64,000 nt of DNA from Natrinema sp046097095. GTDB lineage: Archaea > Halobacteriota > Halobacteria > Halobacteriales > Natrialbaceae. The stretch spans positions 2,728,001 through 2,792,000 of the forward strand of contig NZ_CP175698.1 in assembly GCF_046097095.1 (NCBI RefSeq). Direction: 5' to 3'. The notes beneath the pieces are model-generated. The model worked only from the letters and a program-made list of their open reading frames with translations. It did not search any database and was not told where the DNA came from. Positions within the stretch are counted from its first letter, which is position 1. Every line of letters starts with the position of its first letter. This document shows positions 24,152 through 33,122 of the stretch, piece after piece. The position numbers were made by a program, and so were the translations under genes.

Positions 24152-25633
24152 ATGCGCGTCCTCGTGATCCCCGAACTGTACCGGCCTGACAACGCGCTGG
24201 CGAACGGAACGGTAAACGACCTCCGAACGCTGGTCGACCGGTGGCTGGCTGTCGACCCGTCGATACACGTTTACTGGTTGCTCCCGCCGCGTGACGGCGC
24301 GGACTACGAACGGAGAGACGTGCTGGCGGATCGCGAACGGGTAACGCTGATCGAGGCCCCGTCGTTCATGGACGGCCACCGATTTGCCGACTCGTTCGTC
24401 GAGACGGGTGCCGCCGAGGCGCAGTTTCGGGCGATCGCAGAGCGCATCTACGAGCCGGGTGCGTACGTCGACGTAGTCGTCGATCAGCGCGTGACCGGCC
24501 GGTACGATCTTTTCAAGTGGTTGCTGGAACTCGGCGAGCACGACGCGGCCGACGTCCGGCCGGTCAGGTTAATCGCGAACGTTCACGACCTTCGGCTCCC
24601 GTTTAAACGACACGGACGCGAGTATCCGAACGACGCGCCGATGAAAGCCGAGATCGGTGCCGCGTCGTTCGCCGACCGCCTGTGGTTCAAGGCCGGCGTC
24701 GACGCGCGTCGGATGCGCGAATACGGCCAGGAGTACTTTCAAGAGGGGTTGCTGGACGACCTGCTCGAGGATGCCGTCGAGACCGGGAGCCCGCTCGACT
24801 TCTCGCAGTTCGACGAGAGCTACGCCGAGACGCCGACGATGCTGCACATTGCCGGCTCGGGGTGGGGGAAGAAGAACGTCGACGACGTCCTCGACGTCGG
24901 CCGCCGGCTGTACGACGACTACGGCGTTCGGACGGTGATGACGAACATGGACTCGATCGTCGAGTCGTTCGCAGAGCGGACGTTCGTGGACGCCTATCCC
25001 GAGGCGAGCGCGGAGACCTACGAACGCGCGCTGCGCGCGGGCGATCTGACGGTCTGTGCGAGCGACCACGAGACGATGGCTCGCACGTGGTTCGAGCAGG
25101 CCGCGAGCGGCCAGGTCCTGATCGCCCGCGACCGTCCGTGGTTGTCCGACTGCGTTCCGGACGACTACCGGTTCGCGGGGTCGCTCGAGGATCTCCCCGA
25201 CCTTGCGGCGCGAGCGGTCGAACAGTGGGACGACGCGGTCGCCGAGAACCGCCGGCTGCTCGAGCACGTCCGCGAGGTGCGCTCCCCCGAGCGTTGCGGC
25301 CGGCGAACCTACGAGGATCTACGCGATCACGTCGACGAGCGGATCGAATCGTTCACCCCGGCCGAGTACGCGGCACCGATCGAGGCGACGCTCGAGGAGA
25401 TGGCGGGTGACTCCGGGGTGGCGGTCGAACTCCCCGATCTACTCGAGCGGACGGCTTCCCACACTGATGACGGCGCGCCGATCATCGACTGCGATGCGGT
25501 CACGCGGACCGATGTCGTCTACGCGCTTCGGTCGCTCGGCTACGAGGACACCGGGAGCGCCGGCTCGCCGGTCTTCGAGCGTCGTCGGTCGACGAGTTCG
25601 GTAGCGGAGACGGAGGACGCGGTCGCGAAGTAG
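24152..25633 (+). CDS. GT-B-type glycosyltransferase-like protein
   Basis: 493 residues with a paralogue of identical length at 47660. N-terminal Rossmann-like start (MRVLVIPELYRPDN) and IANVHDLRL; the C-terminal half has a HIAGSGWGKKN nucleotide-binding region and an EX7E element (ETMARTWFE) followed by QAASGQVL, as in retaining GT-B enzymes. The C-terminal 90 residues are an extra helical domain. It probably transfers a sugar onto a surface glycan from the cytoplasmic side; donor and acceptor are unknown. First gene of the polysaccharide locus. Confidence 0.65.
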   Translation: MRVLVIPELYRPDNALANGTVNDLRTLVDRWLAVDPSIHVYWLLPPRDGADYERRDVLADRERVTLIEAPSFMDGHRFADSFVETGAAEAQFRAIAERIYEPGAYVDVVVDQRVTGRYDLFKWLLELGEHDAADVRPVRLIANVHDLRLPFKRHGREYPNDAPMKAEIGAASFADRLWFKAGVDARRMREYGQEYFQEGLLDDLLEDAVETGSPLDFSQFDESYAETPTMLHIAGSGWGKKNVDDVLDVGRRLYDDYGVRTVMTNMDSIVESFAERTFVDAYPEASAETYERALRAGDLTVCASDHETMARTWFEQAASGQVLIARDRPWLSDCVPDDYRFAGSLEDLPDLAARAVEQWDDAVAENRRLLEHVREVRSPERCGRRTYEDLRDHVDERIESFTPAEYAAPIEATLEEMAGDSGVAVELPDLLERTASHTDDGAPIIDCDAVTRTDVVYALRSLGYEDTGSAGSPVFERRRSTSSVAETEDAVAK

Positions 25634-25820
25634 CGCGGATCACCGTTTATGGGATCGCTCGGCACGCGCCGCGTGATTGTCGGAGTCACGGCAACGGTAG
25701 CGGTCCGACGGATCCGGCCGTTCGGCCGGTGCTCGCGGTGTGCAATGGGGAGACAGGGGACTCGAACGCTCGAGAGTGGTCCCGATCGCCGGATGACGAT
25801 GGCCCCTTCTTTTCCGTCGC

Positions 25821-26558
25821 TCAGTCTCCTGTGGCCATTCCCGCTCCCTCGCTCGTCTCTGCAGCGCCGTTGCTGCCGAGCTCCGGCCGCTCCGCGCCGA
25901 GCGTCCAGCTATCGGCGGTCGCACCGTCAACGCCCGCCGACCGGAGTCGTGTGCAGGTCGCCGCGTCGTCGACGCCCCAGGCGATGACGTCCATTCCGGC
26001 CGCCTCGGCACGCTCGAGCACGTCGGTTTCCAGACAGAGGTCAGCGTGGGGGTGGAGGAACTCGCACTCGAGTTCGCGCGCGGTTGCCAGGCCCGTGTCG
26101 ACGCCCACGTGGTGGTCGAACAGGTAGCCGAGCGCGGCGTCGGAAGCGACGTCCCGGGCTTCGGCCAACGCGTCGGGAAGGAACGAGGTGAACCGGATGT
26201 CCGGTTCGGCGTCGTGGCCGAGGGCAACTGCGTCCACAGCGATTCCCGTCTCCTTGAGCTCGACCTGAACGTCCACGTCGTCGGGGACGGCGGCCAGGGC
26301 CTCCGAGAACAGCGGAATCCGCTCGTCGGAGTCAAGGACGGTCAGTTCACGGAGATCGTCCCAATGCAGATCTGCGACCGCACCGACGCCGTCCGTCACT
26401 CGCGCTACGTGTTCGTCGTGGACGACGACCAGTTCGCCGGAGCGACACCGCCGTACGTCGAATTCGACGGCAGGGAGGCGGCGGGCGGCGCGTTCGATCG
26501 CGAGAAGCGTGTTTTCAGGATACTCATCCGAACACCCGCGGTGGGCGATAAGGTCCAT
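25821..26558 (-). CDS. glycerophosphodiester phosphodiesterase
   Basis: 245 residues, TIM-barrel GDPD family. IAHRGCSDEYPENTLLA holds the His, Arg and the ENT metal-site residues; EFDVRRC and VVHDEHVARV supply the other metal ligands and the second catalytic His. VQVELKETG and AWGVDDAATC are the later barrel strands. No signal peptide. It hydrolyses glycerophosphodiesters to glycerol-3-phosphate plus an alcohol. It sits just beyond a nucleotidyltransferase and a CDP-glycerol-phosphotransferase-like gene on the same strand, so it may recycle or edit a phosphoglycerol-containing polymer. Confidence 0.85.
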   Translation of the reverse strand: MDLIAHRGCSDEYPENTLLAIERAARRLPAVEFDVRRCRSGELVVVHDEHVARVTDGVGAVADLHWDDLRELTVLDSDERIPLFSEALAAVPDDVDVQVELKETGIAVDAVALGHDAEPDIRFTSFLPDALAEARDVASDAALGYLFDHHVGVDTGLATARELECEFLHPHADLCLETDVLERAEAAGMDVIAWGVDDAATCTRLRSAGVDGATADSWTLGAERPELGSNGAAETSEGAGMATGD

Positions 26559-26609
26559 TCCGTGTCGAGGGAGCAGGACCCTCGACTTATAGGCCTTCTG
26601 TCCTCCTCG

Positions 26610-27353
26610 TCAGCGGATGCCGAATGACGATGCGCGGTCGACCGACCACCGCTCGGCGTCGGCAAGCGGGAGCCGGTCGCGGGCGCGGTCTACGTCTGCA
26701 GGGCGGTTGATCTCGAGGTGCGCGTCGGGAGAGACGAAGACCCGATCGGTCGGCGTCTCGGGGTAGAGGTGGGGATACCAGTTGTCGGCGTTGCGGGCCA
26801 GTACCTCGATCGCGCGGTCACGGGTTCGGGCGTCGATGACGCCGATCCCCGCGTGCCGGTGCCCGACGATCTCGCCGTAGTCGGTCACCACCCCCGCGGC
26901 GTTCGATTGAATCGCCGTGTGATTGGTCTGTACGCCCGGCAAACAGCCCACGACGTTGCGTCCCGGCCCGGCCTCGCGGAATCGCCGCAGCAGCCGCCGG
27001 ACCGTGCGTGGTGCGACCACCACGTCGCCGTTCAGGACGAGCGCGTCGTCGTCGGCGCGGCGCAACACCCGCCGAAGCGACTCGGCGTTGTCGTACTCGT
27101 CCCAGTCATTCAGTACGACGGTGTCGACCGGGAGTGTATCGTCGTGGTCGGCTTCGATCGACGCGAGGCGGTCACGGGCCGTCTCGGCTTCGTAGCCGAG
27201 CACGACCGTGACACGGTCGATAAACGGCGCGATCGCGGCCCGCTGGCGGTCGTACAGCGTCCGTCCGTCGACCTCGAGAAACGCCTTGGGGAGGGTCTCG
27301 GTCAGGCAACCCATCCGGCTTCCCCGGCCCGCTGCGAGGATCACTCCGTGCAC
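26610..27353 (-). CDS. sugar/polyol-phosphate nucleotidyltransferase
   Basis: 247 residues from the GTG at 27353, which overlaps the end of the upstream gene; a longer frame adds Arg-rich non-coding-looking residues. VILAAGRGSRMG is the NTP-binding loop, LPKAFLEVDG the Lys-containing substrate motif, LVLNGDVVV the Asp that binds metal, and HLEINRPADVDRAR the C-terminal signature. It makes an NDP-activated sugar or polyol phosphate. Coupling to a TagB/TagF-like transferase suggests it supplies that donor (CDP-glycerol-like), but it is of the hexose-type fold rather than TagD. Confidence 0.8.
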   Translation of the reverse strand: MHGVILAAGRGSRMGCLTETLPKAFLEVDGRTLYDRQRAAIAPFIDRVTVVLGYEAETARDRLASIEADHDDTLPVDTVVLNDWDEYDNAESLRRVLRRADDDALVLNGDVVVAPRTVRRLLRRFREAGPGRNVVGCLPGVQTNHTAIQSNAAGVVTDYGEIVGHRHAGIGVIDARTRDRAIEVLARNADNWYPHLYPETPTDRVFVSPDAHLEINRPADVDRARDRLPLADAERWSVDRASSFGIR

Positions 27354-28333
27354 GCCATCACCTCCGCGGCGGCGCGCTCGCTGGCCCGCCCGTCCATCGG
27401 TATTCCGAGTTTCGAACGGAACGCGGCCTCGTGCTCTGTGATTCGATCCGAATACCCGTTCTCGTAGAGGGCGTCGATCGTGCGACACTCGAGGTCGTCG
27501 ACGCTCGTTACGTGTCCGATTCGGGGCACCTCGTTCTCATCGGAGACGATGTCGGTGAACTGGACCAACGGACGGCCGCTGTGTAGCCACTCGGTGACGA
27601 TGCCGGAGTAGTCCGAGAGCAGAACGTCCGATGCGAGCATGCTCGAAAGCGGCGTGTCGTTCGTATCGAAGACGACGTTCGGAATTTCGGCGATCCGATC
27701 TCGACACTCCTCGGTCAGTGACTTCGCTGGCGCTTCGTCGCGGTCGGCAGGGTGTGGACGGAACAGGAGTTCGTAGTCGCTCCGCTCGAATAGATCGATG
27801 ACCTCGTGGGCCGTGTTTAGATACGATCCGCCGCCGTAGTTGTGGTTGGTCGGTGCGTAGAGCACCCGTCGGTCGCGAGGCGGGTCGGCCGCCACGAGTG
27901 TGTCGGCCTCGGGCACACCGACGACGGACACGGCCACGTCTTCGGGGTACACCTCCTCGTATCGGGTCGCCCAGTACTCTCCAGGTGCAAGCGCCGCGTC
28001 CACCGCTTCGCCGGTCATCTCTGCGGTCTCTTCGATCTCGCCCCGGCCGACCGATGCCCCGTGTCGGACGTGAACTAACGGGTACTCCTCGTGGAACTCG
28101 ACGTCGTTGGCCTTGTGGCGGTGGTTGTACACAACGACATCGGGGTCGATTCGACGGACCTGCCGGTCGATGGCTCCGACCTCGTCTACGCTCACTTCGG
28201 GAATCGTCTCACACGCGTTCCGCGCGCCGACGTTCATCGGGACGAACGCCGATTTGGCGGTGACGCGTTCGTCGATCGCTTCGAACGTCTTGGCCATGAA
28301 GGCGTGCTGGATGGCGTAAAGAACGGTAACCAT
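27341..28333 (-). CDS. CDP-glycerol glycerophosphotransferase-like protein (TagB/TagF family)
   Basis: 330 residues from the ATG at 28333 (MVTVLYAIQHAFMAKTFEA). Family landmarks: VLYAPTNHNYGGGSYLN, LLFRPHPADRDE, and SDVLLSDYSGIVTEWLHSGRPLVQF (the Asp-Tyr-Ser region of Glyphos_transf). Known members transfer glycerol- or ribitol-phosphate from CDP donors to build teichoic acids; others move other phospho-polyols or act as GT-B glycosyltransferases. Its end overlaps the nucleotidyltransferase start, so both are made together. Confidence 0.8.
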   Translation of the reverse strand: MVTVLYAIQHAFMAKTFEAIDERVTAKSAFVPMNVGARNACETIPEVSVDEVGAIDRQVRRIDPDVVVYNHRHKANDVEFHEEYPLVHVRHGASVGRGEIEETAEMTGEAVDAALAPGEYWATRYEEVYPEDVAVSVVGVPEADTLVAADPPRDRRVLYAPTNHNYGGGSYLNTAHEVIDLFERSDYELLFRPHPADRDEAPAKSLTEECRDRIAEIPNVVFDTNDTPLSSMLASDVLLSDYSGIVTEWLHSGRPLVQFTDIVSDENEVPRIGHVTSVDDLECRTIDALYENGYSDRITEHEAAFRSKLGIPMDGRASERAAAEVMACTE

Positions 28334-28634
28334 GATACCCCCCGCCGGTTCCGTGGGGCGAAGATCGGCCGTGGCACCCTGTCGTCCCCGAGAACCAGCA
28401 GTGACCCGTAACCGGGTGGCGTTCGTAGGCGGCCGACCGGCAAAAGCCGAGGGCATGCGAACGCGGGTTCGCGATCCGGGGCGAGACGCCCGCCAGCGCG
28501 TAGACTGTCGACGTAGACGGGAGGTGGTTCGGCTGCGTGTTCCGTGCCGGTATCGCCACTCCGTCTCCGACCGCCGGCTCGTCTGCCATCGCCGGTGCGG
28601 GACCTACCCGTCTGTGGCCCGTCGAGGCGACCGA
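28334..28634. other. divergent intergenic region
   Basis: Lies between the TagB-like gene (minus) and the gene at 28635 (plus). Frames here are continuations of neighbouring genes' frames without coding character. It should contain both promoters; no clear TATA box stands out. Confidence 0.35.
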
Positions 28635-29183
28635 ATGGTTAACGCGTTCTGGCTCGATCGCGACCTCGAGCGAGTCGCGGCGTGGCTGGTCGATCGCCAC
28701 GTCACGAGCAGCGTCTTCGAGTGTTCGATGGTGCTGACGACCGCGGCCCAGCAGAACGGCTACCCGGAGTCCGACGACCTGTACTTCACCCATCCGGACA
28801 ACCCACTGACCCGCTGGGCGGCGCGGTCGGCCGCCAACTGGGAGTACCTACGGGCGTACACCGAGGCGGCCCACGACGAGTGGCGCTACCGCTGGGAGCA
28901 CGAGCCGACGGAGCGCCACGGCTGCTGGGCGACCGTTTGCTCGCTGGACGAGGCGGCCGTCGACGGCCTCGAGTGGCCCGCCGAAGGTCGAACGGACCCG
29001 CCCCAGTTGACGGGGGCGTGGACGGCCGACGACTACGTCGACGCGTATCGGTACTACTACGCCAACGACAAGCGCCACTTATTCGGCTGGGCGAAGGACC
29101 GGTCGATGCCGCCGTGGATCGACGAATACACGGTCGACACGGTCGACGAGGGGACGAATCAGTCCACCGACGATGCAGGGTGA
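28635..29183 (+). CDS. hypothetical protein of a phage/archaeal family
   Basis: 182 residues. The pattern WLVDRHVTSSVFECSMVLTT, then HPDNPLTRWAARSAANWEYL, then YRYYYANDKRHLFGWA and PPW resembles a family found in large phages and archaea with a conserved KHV/DRHV, TxWxRxSxxNYxW and YYRxxK...W signature. I know no proven function for it. All these motifs seem intact. Start chosen at the first natural Met; upstream frame is non-coding. It is followed by the TIM-barrel isomerase gene after 34 nt. Confidence 0.55.
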   Translation: MVNAFWLDRDLERVAAWLVDRHVTSSVFECSMVLTTAAQQNGYPESDDLYFTHPDNPLTRWAARSAANWEYLRAYTEAAHDEWRYRWEHEPTERHGCWATVCSLDEAAVDGLEWPAEGRTDPPQLTGAWTADDYVDAYRYYYANDKRHLFGWAKDRSMPPWIDEYTVDTVDEGTNQSTDDAG

Positions 29184-29217
29184 GAATTGTTCCGCCGTCG
29201 CGTCGTAGCACGCCGCC

Positions 29218-29955
29218 ATGGTCAACACTGCGATCCAGCTTTACACGCTGCGCGACCTCGAGGGCGACCTGCCGACGCTGCTCCGACGCGTCGGCGAGAC
29301 CGACTTCGACGGGGTTGAGTTCGCCGGCTTCGGCGAGACGTCGCCGCGGGAAGCCGCCGAGGTACTGGACGAGGCCGGGCTCAAGGCCGCTGCCGCTCAC
29401 GTCGGGATCGACGCGCTCGAGGACGACCCCGACGCCGCCCGTGAGACCTGCGCCGCGCTCGGCTGTGCGCGCGTGGTGGTGCCCTATCTGGACGAGAGTC
29501 ACTTCGCGAGCGCGGCTGCGGTTCGGGAGACGGCGGGCAGGCTCTCGGAACTGGCCGACCGCCTCGCAGAGCGGGGGCTCGAACTCGGCTATCACAACCA
29601 CGACCACGAGCTCGTCGCGCTCGAGGGCGACGATCGAAGCGCGTTCGAACTGTTGCTCGACGAGACCGACGACTCCCTCTTGATCGAACTCGACGCGGGG
29701 TGGGCGGCCGCGGCCGGGCACGACCCCACGTCGCTGCTCGACCGACTCGCCGGTCGCACGCCGCTGGTCCACGTCAAGGACGTTGCCGACGGCCGGCCGG
29801 TCGAACTCGGCGACGGGGAAGTCGACATCGACGCGTGCGCGGCGGCCGCCCGCAGCGCCGGTGCCGAGTGGCTGATCTACGAACACGACGAGCCGGCGGA
29901 TCCGGCCGCCTCGCTCGAGCGCGGGGCGACGACGCTGTCGGACCTGCGCGATTGA
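29218..29955 (+). CDS. sugar-phosphate isomerase/epimerase (xylose-isomerase-like TIM barrel)
   Basis: 245 residues. AIQLYTLRD at the start, GVEFAGFGE, ELGYHNHDHEL (metal-binding His/Glu), LLIELDAGWAAAAGHDP and LVHVKD follow the AP-endonuclease-2-like barrel. Such proteins isomerise or epimerise sugars or inositols. An inosose- or ketosugar-type substrate would fit the Gfo/Idh dehydrogenases and inositol-phosphate synthase nearby, but this is inference. Confidence 0.8.
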   Translation: MVNTAIQLYTLRDLEGDLPTLLRRVGETDFDGVEFAGFGETSPREAAEVLDEAGLKAAAAHVGIDALEDDPDAARETCAALGCARVVVPYLDESHFASAAAVRETAGRLSELADRLAERGLELGYHNHDHELVALEGDDRSAFELLLDETDDSLLIELDAGWAAAAGHDPTSLLDRLAGRTPLVHVKDVADGRPVELGDGEVDIDACAAAARSAGAEWLIYEHDEPADPAASLERGATTLSDLRD

Positions 29956-30027
29956 TCGGTACGACGGCCCGTTTCCCCGAAAGCCGTCATCAAGCGGTGT
30001 CACCGCCGCGATAGTTCGGGCGCGGAG

Positions 30028-30033
30028 TTTATA
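30028..30033 (+). promoter_or_regulatory. TATA box of the mini-lipoprotein gene
   Basis: TTTATA centred 27 nt before the ATG at 30057, the classical haloarchaeal leaderless arrangement. Confidence 0.6.
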
Positions 30034-30056
30034 CGGAACCGGGAGAGTCGGTGGGT

Positions 30057-30197
30057 ATGAGCAGTTCGAATCCGTGGCGACGCGACGTCCTCGTCGCGGT
30101 ATCGAGCGGATGTATCGCGTTCGCAGGGTGTTCCGAAGAGACGGCCGGCCGATCGGGATACGGCACGGCGTACGGACAGCGGTACGGAGCGGAGTAA
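30057..30197 (+). CDS. 46-residue Tat lipoprotein
   Basis: Starts MSSSNPWRRDVLVAVSSG with a twin-arginine, then a hydrophobic segment and lipobox AFAGC at residues 21-25; the mature peptide is only about 22 residues, Gly/Tyr-rich (SGYGTAYGQRYGAE). It begins exactly where a leaderless transcript from the TATA box should start. The beta-helix gene starts GTG 2 nt after its stop in another frame. It could be a real mini-lipoprotein that is anchored outside the membrane, or the detached signal region of the beta-helix protein. Confidence 0.6.
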   Translation: MSSSNPWRRDVLVAVSSGCIAFAGCSEETAGRSGYGTAYGQRYGAE

Positions 30198-30199
30198 CC

Positions 30200-31699
30200 G
30201 TGGCCGACCGAACGCCGCGCCTCGGGCTAGGGACGTTCGACCCAGGCGACGACTGGGATCACACCGACACGGTCGAGGCGGTCGACGAGCACGCAATCGT
30301 CCGCGGGCCGATCGCCGAGCGTCCCGCGAGCGGCGAGTACGACGACGAACTCTATCACGCGACCGACCAGGGCATCACCTGGCGCTGGGACGCCGACGGC
30401 GGGGACTGGACCTATTTCAGCGGTCAGGGAAGCGCCGACCGGCCGGTGCCGGGGACGAGCCACTTCGAGGCGGCGCGGGTCGTTCACGCCCGCACCGCGG
30501 AGACGCCGGTCTGGAACGTCGAGGCCCACGGAATCGAGGGCGACGGGACGACCGAGGTCGGTCAGGCCGTCCACGATCTCCTCGAGACGGTCGCCCAGGC
30601 CGGCGGCGGAATCGTGTACTTCCCGCCCGGGCGGTACCTCCTCGAGCGGACGCCGCTGATCGGCGACGATACGATCCTCCTCGGTGCGGGCCGCGCGACC
30701 GTCCTCGAGGGGACACGACCCGACGGCGACGAAGGACGGGCGCTCGTCTCTAACAGGGGCTACGACGAGCGCGGCTACGATGGCGCGTCGAACTGGGCGG
30801 TCTGTAACGTTCGGATCGACTCGCCGAAGTCGACCGGGATCATGCCCGCACACGCCGACACCGTTCGGCTGGAGAACATCTACGGCGACCGCATCTACTA
30901 CCATCACATCGATATCGTCTCCTCGAGGAACGTCACCGTCGACGGCTTCCGTGCGACACGCGGCGGCGAGGGCGACTCGGACGCGCCGGTACAGTTCGAC
31001 AGCCAACGGTCGGGAACCGCCTGGAACAGCGTGTGGGATGGGGACGGCGACGCGCTCGTCGCGGACGACGAGACGCCGACCCGCAACTGCACGCTCGCGG
31101 ACTTCGAGATCGATCCGGCGAACGGGCCCGAGTACGGCGTCCACCTCCACCGCGGTGAAACCGAGTCGATCACGCTCAGAGACGGGCATATCACCGGCTG
31201 TCAGTATACGGCGATCAGAGCCGATCCAGACGAGGAGATTGCCGATCTGACGATCGACGGCGTCTCGTGTCTCGAGAACGCGAGGGGAATCACGCTGGGC
31301 CACAGCGAGAGCGGACGCCGAGAACTGACGATCGATAACGTGACCATCAGGACCGACGACCCCGACGTGGCATCCGGATCGGGGGTGTACGCTGCCGGGT
31401 TCGACGGTGCTGCGATCTCGAACGTCACCGTCGACGGCGCGTTTACGAACGCGGTCATCTTCGACGATATGACGGACCTGAAGCTGAGCACCGTGACGGC
31501 GACCGGGGCCGACGATCAGGCGTTCCGATTCCGAGAGAACGTCGACGCGACGCTCACGACGGCTCGAGCGGCGAACTGTGGCAGCGCGGGGATCTATTCC
31601 GGACCCGGTAGCAGCGTCGCCTACGGCGGCGTCACGTTCGACGATGTCGGGGAGACCGTCGTCGTCGACGGCGAACTCCGAGAGTGGTCGTCGTCGTGA
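30200..31699 (+). CDS. right-handed beta-helix (pectate-lyase-like) protein
   Basis: 499 residues from the GTG at 30200; the frame is open to 30074 but that part is Arg-rich and overlaps the lipoprotein gene. The N-terminal 110 residues include WRWDADGGDWTYFSG. The Pectate_lyase_3 entry motif (WNVEAHGIEGDGTTEVGQAV, YFPPGRYLL) follows at about 110-170, and then many about 20-25-residue beta-helix coils (VRLENIYGDRI, NVTVDGFRA, LTIDNVTIR). Family members bind, cleave or epimerise polysaccharides, usually outside the cell. No signal peptide is encoded in its own frame, but one lies immediately upstream in the mini-lipoprotein. Confidence 0.8.
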   Translation: MADRTPRLGLGTFDPGDDWDHTDTVEAVDEHAIVRGPIAERPASGEYDDELYHATDQGITWRWDADGGDWTYFSGQGSADRPVPGTSHFEAARVVHARTAETPVWNVEAHGIEGDGTTEVGQAVHDLLETVAQAGGGIVYFPPGRYLLERTPLIGDDTILLGAGRATVLEGTRPDGDEGRALVSNRGYDERGYDGASNWAVCNVRIDSPKSTGIMPAHADTVRLENIYGDRIYYHHIDIVSSRNVTVDGFRATRGGEGDSDAPVQFDSQRSGTAWNSVWDGDGDALVADDETPTRNCTLADFEIDPANGPEYGVHLHRGETESITLRDGHITGCQYTAIRADPDEEIADLTIDGVSCLENARGITLGHSESGRRELTIDNVTIRTDDPDVASGSGVYAAGFDGAAISNVTVDGAFTNAVIFDDMTDLKLSTVTATGADDQAFRFRENVDATLTTARAANCGSAGIYSGPGSSVAYGGVTFDDVGETVVVDGELREWSSS

Positions 31700-31795
31700 T
31701 GGCTGTGGCGACCGCGAGCCGATCGCAGAACCGTTAGTCGCACCCGTCGGCTGCCGGCCCAAGCCTTTGCTCGTGGCCGTCGATGTCCCTCGCAG

Positions 31796-32965
31796 ATGGC
31801 TCGGATCGCCGTAGCGCACACGGACCCGATGGCGAAAGGTGGCGGCGAGGGGGTCTGTATGACCGTTCTCGAGGCCCTCCAGCGCGATCACGACGTGCAG
31901 CTCTTCGCGCTGACGCGGCCCGACTTCGGCGAACTGAACCGCTATTTCAACACCGACGTCGAGCCGGTTCCCGTCAGGAAAGCCCGATGGGCCGCATCCG
32001 CCCTCGAGCTGGTCGATCTCCCGCTGTACAACCTTCGAAACGCCCTGCTCAGTCGCCACGTCGCCCGCCACCGCGACGCGTTCGACCTGGTCGTGAGCAC
32101 CGACAACGAACTCGCCGTCGAGCCGCCGGCGATCCAGTACGTCCACACGCCGCGGTTCGGTCGGCTGGTGACCTCGAAGCGCGTCGGCGAAGATAGCTTC
32201 GTGGACCACCTGTACGACCGGCTGAGCTACCGGCTCGGCGGCTACGACGCGGACCGGCTCCGAGAGAGTTCGCTCCTGACGAACTCGCGGTGGATGGCGA
32301 CCGTCGTTCAGGACGTCTACGACGTGCGCCCGCGGGTGGTCCACCCGCCGGTCGACACCGCCGGTTTCGAACCCCGGCCGTGGGACGCACGCGAGAACGG
32401 GTTCGTTACCGTCGGCCGACTCGCTCGGTACAAGAACGTTGAAGAGACGATCCGCATCGTCGACGGCGTCCGCACACGCGGCCACGACGTCCACCACCAC
32501 GTCGTCGGCCCCTCCTACGACCCCGATTACCGGCGCGAACTCGAGGCGATGGCTGCCGCGCGAGACTACGTCACCCTCGAGGGCGAACTCCCGCGCGAGG
32601 AACTCGTCGACCTATGCTGTACTCATCGCTACGGGCTCCACGGGAAGCGCGGCGAGCACTTCGGGATGGCCGTCGCCGAACTGGTCGCCGCCGGCGCGAT
32701 TCCGTTCGTTCCCGACAACGGCGGTCAGCGCGATATCGTCGATCGGCGCGAGGAACTGCTGTTCGGAACGCCGGCCGAGGCCGTCGCGAAGATCGACCGG
32801 GTGCTCTCGGAGCCCGAATTGCGGCGAGACGTCCGCCTCGAGCCCGACTGCGTCGAGGCGCGGTTCGGCCGCGACCGCTTCCGCGAGGAAATACGAACCG
32901 TCGTCCGCGAGACGCTGGACGGCGGGGACGCGCCGCGCCGGCTCGAAGGGCCGTCCACGACGTAA
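31796..32965 (+). CDS. GT4-family glycosyltransferase
   Basis: 389 residues, paralogous to the enzyme at 59530. MARIAVAHTDPMAKGGGEG is the glycine-rich acceptor loop; GFVTVGRLARYKN and HVVGPS mark the C-terminal Rossmann domain; EHFGMAVAE is the EX7E catalytic element followed by LVAAGAIPFVPDNGG. A retaining enzyme using an NDP-sugar for a lipid-linked or protein-linked glycan. Close homologues include archaeal ALG11/mannosyltransferase-like enzymes, but the sugar is unknown. It follows the beta-helix gene by about 96 nt on the same strand. Confidence 0.85.
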   Translation: MARIAVAHTDPMAKGGGEGVCMTVLEALQRDHDVQLFALTRPDFGELNRYFNTDVEPVPVRKARWAASALELVDLPLYNLRNALLSRHVARHRDAFDLVVSTDNELAVEPPAIQYVHTPRFGRLVTSKRVGEDSFVDHLYDRLSYRLGGYDADRLRESSLLTNSRWMATVVQDVYDVRPRVVHPPVDTAGFEPRPWDARENGFVTVGRLARYKNVEETIRIVDGVRTRGHDVHHHVVGPSYDPDYRRELEAMAAARDYVTLEGELPREELVDLCCTHRYGLHGKRGEHFGMAVAELVAAGAIPFVPDNGGQRDIVDRREELLFGTPAEAVAKIDRVLSEPELRRDVRLEPDCVEARFGRDRFREEIRTVVRETLDGGDAPRRLEGPSTT

Positions 32966-33122
32966 TGCAGGCGAGCGCCGCCGTGACGGCGTTCCGACGC
33001 CCGCTCGCTCGTTTCGGTTCTCACGACGTGAGAACTCCACGTGAAGCGAGGGGGGTCGACGCGACGGCCGGCCGACCGGTGGCTACCGACCGGCTTCGCG
33101 TTCGGTGACCGAGGCGTCCGTC

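Noticed and set aside
28786..30003. 405-residue minus-strand open frame
   Set aside because: Antisense to the genes at 28635 and 29218; no recognisable domain and Arg-rich end.
30227..32500. 757-residue minus-strand open frame
   Set aside because: Antisense to the beta-helix and GT4 genes; Arg/Val-rich composition and no motif. Long antisense frames are expected in G+C-rich haloarchaeal DNA.
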